This document shows positions 11,911 through 22,862 of a stretch of 64,000 nucleotides of DNA, one piece after another (the stretch's first letter is position 1; the number at the start of each line of letters is the position of its first letter). The stretch lies in the NCBI GenBank assembly GCA_023213395.1, contig CM041465.1, positions 172,987,741-173,051,740 on the forward strand, written 5' to 3'. Source of the stretch: Cycas panzhihuaensis. Taxonomy: Eukaryota; Cycadophyta. The notes under the pieces were generated by a model. The model was not told the DNA's origin. It did not search any database and saw only the letters and a list, made by a program, of their open reading frames with translations. A program made the position numbers and the translations under genes.

Positions 11911-12330
11911 ATTAAGGGGGATGTTAGCAAACACGATCAAAGATTAACACATGGCAGGAGTTAATGTTTCATGTGGTTGTGAAAAGAATCAAGATCCGAA
12001 AAGGCACAAGTATTGAGATTTGAAGGGACACAAGGAATCGAGATATGACGAGTCACGGGACATGATGAAGAGTCACATCTCTTGGTTGGACATACCCCTT
12101 GGATCATATAAAAGGGATTTGTGATAGGGTTTCACTCACTTGGTGACATGCAATGTAATAGTTGGTGTTTCTAATCGATCATCAAACTTTTTGTGTGTGG
12201 ATTTTTTTTCCGAAAGGGTTTCCCGCGTTAAACTCATGTCTTATGTTTGTTTGTTCTTTTGATTGCATGATGTTTGTGCTATGCAAATGATGCAAAGATC
12301 TGGCAGGGATCCACACAACGTGAGGGCAAG
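11911..12330 (+). repeat. Copia D polypurine tract and 3' LTR (end uncertain)
   Basis: The polypurine tract ATTAAGGGGGA (11911-11921) is followed by TGTTAGCAAACACG at 11922. The LTR body includes the common plant copia U5 signature (GTGTGTGG, a T-rich stretch, then CCGAAAGGGTTTCCCGCG) at about 12190-12227. A similar signature occurs in the LTR at 30351. The 3' boundary is approximate because no partner LTR is present. Confidence 0.6.
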
Positions 12331-13310
12331 CCTGAGCATGTACGAATTCTCACATGTTTGATGACAATGCAACCCCTATTTCAAAAAAGTAATTTTGACA
12401 ACCACTAGGGATAAATTGGAAGTGATCAATGAGAAAACCAATAGCAAAGCCTTAATCAATAAGCATTTTGGGGACATAGAAGGACAAGCCCTCCTTAATA
12501 GCACAGTTGACATGCACAAAATGACGATCAACAAAGTTAGATCATGTCTCAATTTATTAAGTGCTCATATACTTCTAATCAAATCAAAAGTACTTGGAAA
12601 GTTTAGAGAAGACATGGAGGCATTATAACAATTGTCAGTAGAAGTGAATGGCAACATTGAGACCTTTGGGGGAGGTCAGCCTTGGGAGGATAAATAGAGA
12701 TGAACTTTCTTGAAGTGGGCGAATTCAAAATTGGCATAAGAGAGAAGTGGTTAGCTTGAATGAGATTTTCTTGCAAATACAACTATATTTTTATTAGGGC
12801 ATAGCTATATAGTCCCTTTTAAGCTTGAATCTAAAAATTTTGATGTATTAAGAAAGAGTATTAATTATATCCACTCTCACCCATTTGTACATTTCACTAC
12901 ATTATGAAACAGACCACCATTTAACTAGGTATATTTGTTTGAAAAAAGATCGTCCATAGCTCAATGGTGATAATCAAACATCCCTCATTTTCCCCTTTGC
13001 TAGTTGTGATTGTCATACATTTCTTTCATTCCAATCTTTCGTCATCTATAACTCTCATTTCATTTGTATTTAATCAATGAGCATGGTGTTGTCCCTACCA
13101 CATGTATAGCTATTGTAAATAATTATTATTGCTATTTTCTTTTCTTGCATCTAAAATTTAAAAGTTCTCTTTCTTTCATAGATAAGATTGGGCCCTTCTC
13201 ATTTTTAGTTATCCTACTTTTCTTGTGGATTTCGCCTAAGAAAATTTTGCAAACTGGTTGTATTATTCTCTCAAAAACATCTTTCTAAAGGAACACAAAA
13301 AAATCAAGCT
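12331..13310. other. Unassigned stretch with one small open frame
   Basis: An open frame at 12395-12628 (+, 77 codons) encodes a hydrophilic, Lys/Asp/Glu-rich, helix-prone peptide (KLEVINEKTNSKALINKHFG...). It extends past its stop as QLSVEVNGNIETFGGG. I do not recognise it; it may be part of a degenerate retrotransposon Gag. The rest (12840-13300) is AT-rich with no recognised domain. A TAGCTCAATGGT motif near 12958 resembles a tRNA A box but has no B box. Confidence 0.3.
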
Positions 13311-14330
13311 AACAGTACTATACAAAGATCAGCCTACAACCTGGATATTACCAAATCCCTATCAAACGAAAGGGTGTTGAAAAGATAGCCTTCAAAATGC
13401 ATCAAGGGTTATATGAGTTAAAAATCATGCCATTTAGGTTAGGCCCCTGGCAACATTCCAATCTAACATGAATCACATTTTTGCTTCCTGCCTCAAGTTA
13501 TCATGGTATTTTTTGATGATATACTAATGTACAACAAAACATGGTGGGAACGCTTATCCCACCTCTAAATGGTTGTATAAATCTAGAAAGAAAATTGCTT
13601 CATTGCCAAAAGGTCAAAATGTTACTTCAGAAAACAAGCATTGGAATACCTCCAGCGTATTATATTCGAGAGAAGAATCCAAATTGATCTCGCAAAAATT
13701 CAGGAGATACTAGACTAGCCCATTCCTAAAAATGTATCCAAACTACGCAAATTTCTTGGATTAATAGGGTATTGTAGAATGTTTGTTAAAGGATATGCCA
13801 CCGTTGCAGGCCCAGTAACAGACCTCACCAATAAGGAGAACTTTAAATGGAATGAAGAAGCAAACCAAAGCATTGAGAACCTAAAGGTAGTAATCAACAT
13901 AGCACTAATCTTAGCCATGCCAATTTTCTCACAAACCTTTGTAGTGGAATGTGATGCTTTAAGAACAGGAATCAGAGCAATCCTGCTCCAAAACAGTCAC
14001 CTTCTAACATATGAGAGAAGAAATTCAACCTCCATAAAAGAGCCAAAAGCACTTACAATGAGGAAATACTAGCAATCTTGAATGCTCTACCTAAATGGTG
14101 GCAATACTTACTAGGGACAAAATTCATAGTACGAACAAATCATCACAGCCTAAAGTATTTCCTCTAATAGCCCAACCTATCTAAAGAAAACAAAAGTGGG
14201 TTAGCAAGATATAAGATTATGATTTTGAAATATCTTGCAAAAAGGGGAAGGAAAACATAGTGGCAAACGCCTTGTCCCAAAAATACAAAGAACCAAGTTG
14301 CTCAGCAATAATGGTCCAACATCCCAACTG
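13311..14330 (+). pseudogene. Gypsy E: reverse transcriptase tail and RNase H remnant
   Basis: RT is recognisable from about 13311, with the catalytic strand MVFFDDILMY near 13500. The LAKIQEILD..PIPKNVSKLRKFLGLIGYCRMFVKGYA block of the Ty3/gypsy connection is at 13690-13800. RNase H follows (FVVECDALRTGIRAILLQ, with its first catalytic Asp) in an open frame from 13779 to 14072. Degraded blocks run to about 14300. Gag, protease and the RT N-terminus are missing. RT before integrase identifies Ty3/gypsy. Confidence 0.8.
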
Positions 14331-14439
14331 GCTAGACAAACTACACCAAGAATACATCATTAACCAAGCCACCTAGGGCAAAATAGATCAATGCATTGTG
14401 AAAACAATAGGACTAGAATGTAGTATGAAGGGAGATAGC

Positions 14440-15373
14440 CTACTTTAAAAGAGAAGAATCTACCTACCACACAACTCAGACCTTAAAGAGATCATAGTCA
14501 ACGAACACCACCAAGCCCCTCTCACTGGCCACTCAAGATTCTCCAAAACTTATAAGAGGATTAAAGCATCATTCTATTGGAAAGGAATGAAGACCGCAAT
14601 AAAGAAATCTGTCACTGAGTGCAATACTTGCCAAAGGCAAGAAGCAAAAAATATAAGAAGCCCAAGGCTGTTGCAACCTCTTAATAGACCTAACCAAAAA
14701 TGGAAGGAAATATCAATGGATTTGATAACAAGCCTTCCCAAATTTGAAGGAAAGGATACTCTATTCATGGTAGTGGATTATTTGACAAAGTATGTCAATT
14801 TTGTTCCCATTCAATCTTACTTCAAAGCACCACAAATCGCAAAGGTATTTATGAAGAATATTCATTGGCTGCATGGGTTTCCCAAGAAGATAGTTAGCAA
14901 TTGCAACCCAAAATTTGCGAGTCACTTCTAGGAGTTGTTCAAGATTGCAAATACAAAACTCACCATGAGCACAACATACCACCCCAAACTGATGGGTAAA
15001 CTAAAGTAGTAAATAAAGGTTTGGAAACTTACTTAAGGTGCTACAGAGGAGACAACCAATCGAAATGGGTAAGTTGAAGCCAACTTGTTGAATATTGGTA
15101 CAACAAACCACCACTCCATAATAAAGATGCCACCCTTCATGGCATTGTATGAGTAATAGCTACTAACATCAATCGACTACATCTAGAACACAATAAAGAC
15201 TACCACAACTGAGCAATTGATCCTATAATTTAACAAAATATTGAAATAACTCAAGTACAATTATGACACCACTATTAACAGAATAAAACAATAGGCCAAC
15301 CTAAAATGAACTAATAAGTAGTTTGAAGTTGGGGACTGGGTTTACATATGACTTCAACCATACAAGCAAGCAT
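14440..15373 (+). pseudogene. Gypsy E integrase remnant, interrupted by gypsy F
   Basis: The zinc-binding region is seen as HHQAPLTGHSRFSKTYKRIKASFYW followed by ECNTCQRQEAKN (14500-14650). The core follows with MDLITSLPKFEGKDTLFMVVDYLTKY (first Asp, about 14715-14790) and a GFPKKIVSN.NPKFASHF block near 14870-14930, where the second catalytic Asp appears as Asn. The linker continues to about 15367 (VYI.LQPYKQA), where gypsy F is inserted. The same reading resumes at 21325 as ASLKQARKYKLA, so the two parts were once contiguous. Confidence 0.85.
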
Positions 15374-15392
15374 GAAGCATCTTGTTACCACT

Positions 15393-15883
15393 TGAAGCAA
15401 TATGATCTTACAGATAGTAGCTCTTGCACAATAAATCGAACATGAGGCAAATAAAATAAAGGAGAATTGCTTCAAAAATCTAGCTGAAGTCTAATAACAA
15501 GGCAGCAATACATGTCTTCCAAAAGGCTAAAAAAAATACTAATAAGTAGGATGAGGATAAATGCTAGAATAACTCTTATTAGTGCTACCCTCTTTGAAGC
15601 GAGGTTTCCTCCAAAAGTGCAACATTAAAAGTGATAGAACAACAACCCCAAGGCTGAAATTATTGGAGTCCGAACTCGGTTCTGAGATGCCTAGAAATGG
15701 GGTCAAATAACCCTATATATAGGCAGTCAAATAAACATGAAGAAACTCGCCAACTTTAAGATGGAAGTTGGCCAGAAGGAATGCTAGAAGCCAGCCAAAA
15801 TGGGATTTACTCTTAATAGTACTAAGTCGGCCAAAGTATAGGCTTTGAAGTTAGCCAAATTGGGGGTCAGTTTGCTCACAACA
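15393..15883 (-). repeat. Gypsy F 3' LTR
   Basis: 491 bp, the same length as the other LTR (20834-21324) and clearly diverged from it, by an estimated 12-15 percent by eye. Read on the minus strand, U3 carries five spaced copies of a TGGCCGACTT-like motif, followed by a TATA box (CCTATATATAGG near 15713-15724). The LTR ends in GCTTCA. Confidence 0.9.
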
Positions 15884-15900
15884 AGTCCCTACCCTCAAAA
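15884..15900 (-). promoter_or_regulatory. Gypsy F polypurine tract
   Basis: On the minus strand the bases before the 3' LTR read TTTTGAGGGTAGGGACT, a purine-rich plus-strand primer directly adjoining TGTTGTGAGC. The spacing is as expected for an LTR element. Confidence 0.7.
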
Positions 15901-15904
15901 CCCT

Positions 15905-16420
15905 ACTTTGCCCTCAAAGCATGAGTAAATTTGGGTGTTGTTGCATCCATTCTTATGATTCCCATGTTGCGTCATCTAAATCTAAAGTTTTCCACTTAAT
16001 GAGGTATTCTTTGACCTTTCTAGACTGCAATTCTTTTGTTCATATCTGTAAAATCTCTTGTGGTTCAAAGATAATCTTCTCTTCTTCATCTAGCTCAAGG
16101 ACTATTGTCTGAGGGGTTACCTTTTCCCCTTCCTTCTTCTTAAGGCAAGATACATGAAAGACATTATGGATCTTGCTTCCTAGTGGTAATGCTAGCCGAT
16201 AGGCCACTTCCCCAATTTTCTAAAGTTCGAAGAATCGAAGTGCTAATTTCTGTCTGTTTGTTTGTTTCATTGATGATTGCTTGTAAGGTTGGAGTCTTAG
16301 AAAGACCCAGTCTCCTACTATGAAGCTCCTTTCAGATCTTTTGGTGTCGGCTTACCGCTTCATTTTGTTCCTCATTGTATTCAAGTTGTCTTTTAAAATC
16401 CTCATTGTTTGTTCCTATTG
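15905..16420 (-). pseudogene. Gypsy F integrase C-terminal linker and chromodomain
   Basis: Minus-strand translation gives the GPY/F-like end of integrase (LAYRLALPLGSKIHNVFHVS near 16150-16210). About 60 codons later comes a chromodomain-like block (KELQSRKVKEYLIKWKTL, near 15970-16030) with its WKT and TWE motifs. Chromodomains at the integrase C-terminus are typical of plant chromoviruses such as Tekay, Reina and CRM, and can direct insertion to chromatin. One stop lies just before the chromodomain. Confidence 0.75.
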
Positions 16421-17100
16421 TTAGTGTACTGCTTGTACTTGTGATATTTTCATCCACGTGAGTATAGACGGTGGCTCATACCCATATAATGCCTCAAAAG
16501 GTGTCATTTTTGTTATCATGTGGTAAGTGGTGTTGTACCACCATTCAGCCAAACAGAGCCATCTATGCCATTGAGTTTGTTTGTCAGAAGAAAAGTTCCT
16601 TAAGTATCCTTTTAGGCATTTGTTGTTTGCCTTCGTTTGTCCATCTAATTGTGGATGGTAGGCTATACTTGTATTTAATTTTGTTCTTGCTAATTTGAAC
16701 AAATCTTGCCAAAAATGGCTTGTGAACTTTGGATCCCGATAATTAACTATAATTTTTGGAAGCCCATGCAGACGATGGATCTCCTTCATGTATATCTCTG
16801 CTTTGACTTGTTTTTGCTATTCATTGTGTGCCCCTAAAATGTGCGTATTTAGTTGAACCATCTACTACTACAAAAATGGCATCTTTCCCTTCAGATCGTG
16901 GGAGTCCTATGATAAAGTCCATTGGGATTTCTTCCCATTTTTTATGTGGAATGGGTAACAGTTGTAGCAGTCCTAGGCCTTTTACGCATTTGCTCTTGTT
17001 TCGTTGGTATGAATTGCATTCAGATACATACTTGAGGACATCCACTTTCATTCCCTTCTAATAAAAGAAATTTCATAGCTTCCAGTATGTTTTGTCTATT
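16421..17100 (-). pseudogene. Gypsy F integrase core remnant
   Basis: Two open blocks remain. 17051-16821 gives the zinc-finger end (ECNSYQRNKSK) and the first catalytic Asp region (PMDFIIGLPRSEGKDAIFVVVD). 16789-16421 gives MKEIHRLHGLPKIIVNYRDPKFTSHFWQ with the second Asp, then AYHPQLDGQTKANNKCLKGYLR with a degenerate third position (Asn where Glu is usual). A short shift separates them. The missing acidic residue argues against activity even if the frame were intact. Confidence 0.8.
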
Positions 17101-17297
17101 CCTATGTGTCCTATTGTTGGCACCGAGTGGCCTTCCTCTAATATGACTTTCTTTAATTTGGAAGCCATTGGGATAAATATCTTCCCTTTCCTCAGAATTA
17201 ATTCTCCTTGTAATTCGAACTTGGAAGACTTTTGGCTCTTAATCTCTTTTAATATCTTCTGTGAAAGTGGATCGATCTTATATTCCTCAACTAATTC

Positions 17298-17900
17298 TTA
17301 AGTCCAGCTAGGTGTGGCTACCAATATTGCTTTTACTGACACTTCTTCGTTGTTGTCCCCGGGTAGTCTTAAGAGAGCATCTACAATGGCATTCTCTTTA
17401 CCCTTCTTATATACTATATTGAAATCAAAGGCTTGGAGCTTGCTAACCCATTTATGTTGTTCATCCGACAATGTCTTTTGATTCAATAAATATTTGAGAC
17501 TGTCATGATCCATTTGAACGATAAACTTGTTCCCTAATAAGTACTAGCACCATTGGTGTATGACATGCATGATCGCCAACATTTCTTTGTCGTAAATAGG
17601 TTTGAGCTTCTCCCTGTTATTTAATTTCGTGCTTTCATAGGCAATTGGTTGTGCATTTTGAATTAGGACTGCCCCTATTCCGAATCCCAAAGCATCGCAT
17701 TCTAAAATGAACGGTTGCAAGAAATCTAGTGTTGCTAGAACTGGAGCTATGATCATTACCTTCTTAAGTTCTTCGAAAGCACTTTCTACTCGTGGATTCC
17801 ATACAAAAGCATCCTTTTTTGTAAGGTTCGTTAATGGAGATGCTATGTGGGCATATCCTTTTATGAATTTCCAAAGAAATCCTGCTGCTCCTAGGAAACT
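17298..17900 (-). pseudogene. Gypsy F RNase H remnant
   Basis: The open block 17915-17544 covers the connection (VRSFLGAAGFLWKFIKGYA) and the start of RNase H (FILECDALGFGIGAVLIQNAQPIAYES...YDKEMLAIMHVI). The open block 17513-17298 covers the end (DHDSLKYLLNQKTLSDEQHKW...KKGKENAIVDALLR). The second block's acidic residues and the NAIVDALLR terminus match gypsy RNase H. A stop and a shift at about 17520-17545 separate the two. Confidence 0.85.
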
Positions 17901-18640
17901 CCTTACTCCTATCACATTTTTTGGTACTAGCCAATTTATGATGATCTAAATCTTCTTCAGATCTATCTTTATTCCTTCCTTTGTGATAATGTGGCCTAAA
18001 TATTCTAGTTCTTCTTTCCCAAATGTGCATTTCTTCTTATTTGTGTAGAATTGATTAATTTGTAGGATTCATAGTACTACTTTGATATGGTCTAGATGCT
18101 CCTCCCATGTTTTACCATAGATTAAAATATTGTGAAAAAAAATTAGCATAATTTTTTGCAAAAATGGTTTGAGAATTGAATTCATAATGCTCTGAAAAGT
18201 CGTCAGGGCACTCATCAGCCCAAATGGCATGACTTTGAACTCAAATAGTCCCTCGTGTGTACAAAAAGTTGTTTTGTATATATCTTCCTCTTTGATGTGA
18301 ATCTAATAATAACCTGATTGTAGGTCGACTTTTGAAAAATATTGTGCTCCGTGTATTTCATCTAATAAATCGTCTATTTGTGGAATAGGATAACAATTCT
18401 TTATTGTTAATTTGTTCAACCCTCAGTAATCTACACATTCAATATGATCCATCCTTTTTGGGATTGACTATGACCGGTGATGCAAATGGGCTTGAATTAG
18501 TTGCAATATATCCTTAATAATTCCCTTGTGATTTTTTCAATTTCTCTCTTTAGATGATAAGGGTGTCTATAGGGACTGATATTTACTAGGGCTGCTCCAG
18601 GTACAATTTCAATGGAATGCTGACAATCTCATTGCAAGGG
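17900..18640 (-). pseudogene. Gypsy F reverse transcriptase remnant
   Basis: From high to low coordinates the minus strand gives RT blocks equivalent to [41 protein letters not shown] and LIFFHNILIYGKTWEEHL. The catalytic position reads FFHN rather than YVDD or FFDD, so both aspartates are replaced. CTFGKEELEYLGHIITKEG follows near 18020-17980. Frames are broken repeatedly. Order and sequence fit a chromovirus RT close to that of gypsy G. Confidence 0.75.
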
Positions 18641-18840
18641 AAGCCCTTTGGGTTCTTCAAATATTGCTTTGTGCTCATCTATGATCTTTTGTACCTTGGC
18701 TAGTATGTCTTCTATCACTATCTTGTAACATGTTAGTATGTATGCAAACGCATTCTTTTTCAATATCTTTCCATGCGATGCGAGGATATCAGTTGCATCA
18801 AAGGTGTGGTCGATGCTTGTAATCTGTATTTGTGCCCTTT

Positions 18841-19282
18841 CTAACGAAAGTACGTGGATTGAGACATATAGTGGGTAACTATATTTTCCAAGGTCTGTAA
18901 CCACTGAATTCCTAAGAATGTGTTTACTCCTCCTATAGGCATTGTGAACATACATGTATTTACTGAATAGTCTCCAATTTGAAGATTCACCTTCTGACAG
19001 TAACCTCCACAAGGAGTAGTTTTCTCGTTTGCGATGGATACTTGAAATGTGTTCAAAGGTTGTATTTTTAGTCCTAGCTTCTTTGTCGTGGCCTTGTTAA
19101 TGAAGTTGTGATTGCTACTGCTATCCACAAGTACTGCAATTGGAGCTCCTTTGATCATCCCTTGGAATCTAAGGGTTTGAGGTGTAACGCTTTGTCCTGT
19201 TATGACTTGAAGCGAAATTTGGACATTCTCAGTATCGACTTCTAAAAGTTCATCTACTTGTGCTTCCTCTTCTTGGATCTGA
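18841..19282 (-). pseudogene. Gypsy F protease remnant
   Basis: This is part of an open stretch from 19437 to 18841. After an acidic Gln/Glu-rich linker comes FRGMIKGAPIAVLVDSSSNHNFI, the retropepsin active site with DSS in place of DSG. Further on are KLGLKIQPL, the flap-like VSIANEKTTPCGGYCQ and IGGVNTFLGIQWL, all typical of plant gypsy protease. It is continuous with the zinc-knuckle Gag upstream, suggesting a Gag-Pro fusion in the ancestor. Confidence 0.8.
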
Positions 19283-20044
19283 TTTACTTCTTCCTGTTCT
19301 TTGTTTGGTATTTCCACTTCATCATTGTTGATCATAAATACCTTCCTCACCAGCCATTGATGTTCTTCATTCCACTTCCCTTCACATTTGAAACAGGTCC
19401 CCTTTTTGAGATGTTTAACTTTGTTTATTTCATTCATGTCTTTTATTACTACTGGCGGGTCTACTTTTGTGCCTAATTTGGACCAATTTGGATTGGATCC
19501 CTACTACTGATACGATTCACCTATAGATGGGTCTATTCTCTCTAAATTTTGCTTCTACGTTCTTCGCACATCAGATTGCCTCATGAATATTTGAGGGATT
19601 CATATTCTTAATGAGAAATCTGATTGTTCCCTTTAATCCATTGATGTAAGTTTCCATGATGTATTTACTTCTTCCCGTTCTTTGTTTGGTATTTCCACTT
19701 CATCATTGTTGATCATAAATACCTTCTTCACCAGGCATTGATGTTCTTTATTCCACTTCCCTCCACATTTGAAATCGGTCCCCTTTTTGAGATGTTTAAC
19801 TTTGTTTATTTCATTCATGTCTTTTATTGCTACTGGCGGGTCTACTTTTGTGCCTAATTTGGACCAATTTGGATTGGATCCCTACTACTGATACGATTCA
19901 CATATAGATGGGTCTGTTCTCTCTAAATTTTGCTTCTACGTTCTTCGCACATTAGATTGCCTCATGAATATTTGAGGGATTCATATTCTTAATGAGAAAT
20001 CTGATTGTTCACTTTAATCCATTGATGTAAGTTTCCATGATGTA
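19283..20044 (-). repeat. 381-bp in-frame tandem duplication inside gypsy F Gag
   Basis: Segment 19283-19663 repeats as 19664-20044 at a constant offset of 381 bp, exactly 127 codons, with only scattered substitutions. Both breakpoints fall at ATTTA-like sequence after CCATGATGT (near 19661 and 20040), so short homology may have mediated it. The frame is preserved across the junction, but later stops spoil the product. Confidence 0.85.
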
Positions 20045-20820
20045 TTTAGCTGGTATTCATTCTGGTATTAAACATTGAAGCATCTGGAATTGCTCGGTGT
20101 ATTCTTAAAGTGTTCCATTTTGTTGTAATCTTGTTAACTGAGCGAAGTAGTCGGTGTTTCAAGAATCTTCGTATTGTTTTATTAGTCCTACCTTTAGATA
20201 GTCCCATGACTCTAGGTGGCCCTGATTGTTCTTTCGTCACCAATAAAACCATTCTAACGCCCTTCCATACAAGTGTAGAGATGCTGTCAATGTTTTTTCC
20301 TTATCTAATAGTTCATATACTTGGAAGTATGTTTCCATTTGTAATAACCAACTGCGAATGTTCCTCGATCTTTCTAGATCAAATTTTTCTCATGTAAATT
20401 TGGTTCCTCTAAGACCATGATCTGATTAGGAACTCTTCTGATTCTGTTGTTCATAGGTAAAACCCTTGAATCTCCTTTGTTGTTCATTCCCTTGGTTATC
20501 TTGACATGAGAATTCTTTGTTGATTTCTTCCATGTCCTGGTGTTTCTCTACTGATGACTCTCCCTCCTGTAGGTCCAATCTCCTGTTTAAAGTTTCGAAC
20601 GAAGCCTAGAGGCTTTTCATGGAAATGATAAGCTTGGACGACAAATGGGATAATACTTCTTCGATCCTGCTTCCTTCTTCTTCTATTATTGTTGATTGGT
20701 GGTTCACCATCTTGTTGGAGATGAGACTTTTTCTAGATTTTAGTTCCATCCCTTCGGGGGAGGGGGGGAATTGGGCCGAATTTTTACATATTATCTTCAA
20801 ATTCCTACTTCGAAATGAAA
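19283..20820 (-). pseudogene. Gypsy F Gag remnant with duplicated zinc-knuckle region
   Basis: Gag would start near 20800 after the leader. Weak capsid-like blocks are readable at 20250-20050. The nucleocapsid segment occurs twice in the same frame: from 19437 (GTCFKCEGKWNEEHQW) and from 19818 (GTDFKCGGKWNKEHQC). Both copies have an altered CX2C...H...C knuckle. In the second the first Cys is Asp; in the first the last Cys is Trp. No functional knuckle therefore remains. The duplication is described separately. Confidence 0.75.
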
Positions 20821-20831
20821 CTCTGATACCA
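20821..20831 (-). promoter_or_regulatory. Gypsy F primer-binding site
   Basis: On the minus strand the 5' LTR end GCTTCA is followed after AG by TGGTATCAGAG, the sequence complementary to the 3' end of initiator tRNA-Met used by many plant LTR elements. It is duplicated at 21967-21977 in the second repeat copy. Confidence 0.85.
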
Positions 20832-20833
20832 CT

Positions 20834-21324
20834 TGAAGCAATCTGATATTACAAACAATAGCTCTTACATAATAAATCGAAGATGAGACAAGCAAAATAA
20901 AGGAGAATTGCTTCAAAAGTATAGTTGAAGTCTAATAACAAGGCAGCAATGCTTATCTTCCGAAAGGCTAAAAAAACTATTGATAAGAAGGATGAGGATA
21001 AATGCTGGAATAACTCTTATTAGTGCTACCCTCTTCGAGGTGATGTTTCCTCCAAAAGTGCAGCCTTAAAGGTGATAGAACAACAACCCTAATGCTGAGA
21101 TTATTATAGTCCAAACTCGGTTCTGAGATGCCTAGGAATGGGCTCAAATAACCCTATATATAGGTGGTCAAATAGACATGAAAAAACTCACCAACTTTAA
21201 GATGGAAGTCGGCCAAAAGGAATGCTAGATGCTGGCCAAAATGGTAGTTACTCTTAACAGTACTAAACCGGTCAAAGTATAGGCTTTGAAGTCAACCAAA
21301 CTGGGGGTCAATTTGCTCACAACA
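20834..21324 (-). repeat. Gypsy F 5' LTR
   Basis: 491 bp, bounded by the primer-binding site on its low side and by gypsy E sequence (AAGCATCTCTCAAAC) on its high side. It has the same architecture as the partner LTR at 15393-15883. A near-identical third copy (21980-22470) arises from the tandem duplication and is not an independent insertion. Confidence 0.9.
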
Positions 21325-21715
21325 AAGCATCTCTCAAACAAGCAAGAAAATACAAACTAGCATTGTGATTCTTTGGATCTTACTAGATACGGTTGAAAGT
21401 AGGAGAGGTAGCATACGCCCTTACTTTCCCCAAGGGTAGCAAAATTCATGACATCTTCCATGTTTCCAACCTCAAGAGAAAGGTGGGATTTCACGAAGAC
21501 CCAATAATTGAATTACTAGTTACTGACGAAGAAGGGAAACTAATGATCGAGTCAGGAGGAGTCTAGGACATCTGCCAAAAGAAACTTCATTCCAGAGAAG
21601 CCATTGAATACCTCATTAAATGGAAGAGCCTCTTAGACCTGGAAAGAATGTGAAAAACATAACCATTCACTTGAGAACATCCTTCAAAATTGACGTTTTT
21701 GTTGAATGTGGTATA
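21325..21715 (+). pseudogene. Gypsy E integrase end and chromodomain, right of gypsy F
   Basis: This continues the gypsy E reading interrupted at about 15373. It gives ASLKQARKYKLA, then [21 protein letters not shown] (GPY/F-type end). A linker rich in acidic residues follows, then a chromodomain-like block KLHSREAIEYLIKWKSL near 21585-21640. Two to four stops occur. A second, nearly identical copy at about 22471-22861 belongs to the tandem duplication. The distance from integrase core to chromodomain is normal once gypsy F is removed. Confidence 0.8.
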
Positions 21716-21857
21716 AGCTCTAATACCACAATGACAACCTAGGATGATTTGAGGAACAAATGTTTTAAGAGATTTGATGATTAGCACCAAATGAACTAGC
21801 AACTAAGCAAGCAATCACTCAAGCATATGAAAGACACTAGCAATGTAGGAGTAGGGG
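21716..21857 (-). repeat. Truncated copia 5' LTR with primer-binding site (duplication copy 1)
   Basis: Minus-strand reading gives an LTR end (...GGTTGTCA at 21732) followed by a primer-binding site, TTGTGGTATTAGAGC (21717-21731), with one mismatch to the usual TGGTATCAGAGC. Only about 125 bp of the LTR is present before the duplication junction. The full version is at 22878-23358. Beyond the primer site there is no copia interior; the sequence becomes gypsy E. Confidence 0.6.
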
Positions 21858-22862
21858 GAATTGGGCTGAATTTCTTGATTTTAATTCCATCCCTTGGGGG
21901 GGGGGGGGCGGTAGAATTGGGCTGAATTTTTACATATTATCTTCAAATTCCTGCTTCGAAATGAAACTCTGATACCACTTGAAGCAATCTAATATTACAA
22001 ACAGTAGCTCTTACGCAATAAATCGAAGATGAGACAAGCAAAATAAAGGAGAATTGCTTCAAAAGTATAGTTGAAGTCTAATAACAAGGCAGCAATACTT
22101 ATCTTCCGAAAGGCTAAAAAAATATTGATAAGAAGGATGAGGATAAATGCTAAGAATAACTCTTATTAGTGCTACCCTCTTCGAGGTGATGTTTCCTCCA
22201 AAAGTGCAGTCTTCAAGGTGATAGAACAACAACCCTAATGCTAAGATTATTATAGTCCAAACTCGGTTTTGAGATGCCTAGGAATGGGGTCAAATAACCC
22301 TATATATAGACGGTCAAATAGACATGAAAAAACTCGCCAACTTTAAGATGGAAGTCGGGCAAAAGGAATGCTAGAAGATGGCCAAAATGGGAGTTACTCT
22401 TAGCAGTACTAAACCGGCCAGAGTATAGGCTTTGAAGTTGACCAAACTAGGGGTCAATCTGCTCACAACAAAGCATCTCTCAAACAAGCAAGAAAATACA
22501 AACTAGCATTGTGATTCTTTGGATCTTACTAGATACGGTTGAAAGTAGGAGAGGTAGCATACGCCCTTACCTTCCCCAAGGGTAGCAAAATTCATGACAT
22601 CTTCCATGTTTCCAGCCTCAAGAGAAAGGTGGGATTTCATAAAGTCCCAATAATTGAATTACTAGTTACCGACGAAGAAGGGAAACTAATAATCGAGTTA
22701 GGAGGAGTCTAGGACATCTGCCAAAAGAAACTTCATTCTAGAGAAGCCACTGAATACCGCATTAAATGGAAGAGCCTCTTAGACCTGGAAAGAATGTGAA
22801 AAACATAACCATTCACTTGAGAACATCCTTCAAAATTGACGTTTCTGTTGAATGTGGTATAA

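Larger units (their letters stand above)
15393..21324 (-). mobile_element. Gypsy F: complete but degenerate chromodomain Ty3/gypsy element
   Basis: Full-length element of about 5.9 kb on the minus strand, inserted in gypsy E. Both LTRs are 491 bp with TGTTGTGAGC...TTGCTTCA ends. The primer-binding site is at the high-coordinate end and the polypurine tract at the low end. The order is Gag, protease, RT, RNase H, integrase, chromodomain. The right flank begins AAGCAT and the same hexamer lies at 15368-15373, a probable target duplication. Nineteen extra bases separate that copy from the left LTR. Stops and shifts are present throughout. Confidence 0.9.

Noticed and set aside
12950-13020. tRNA or tRNA-derived SINE (TAGCTCAATGGT A-box-like)
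   Set aside because: No B box, no cloverleaf and no poly-A or repeat copy nearby.
21980-22470. Independent third insertion or solo LTR of gypsy F
   Set aside because: The constant 1,146-bp offset of all flanking landmarks shows it is part of a tandem duplication.
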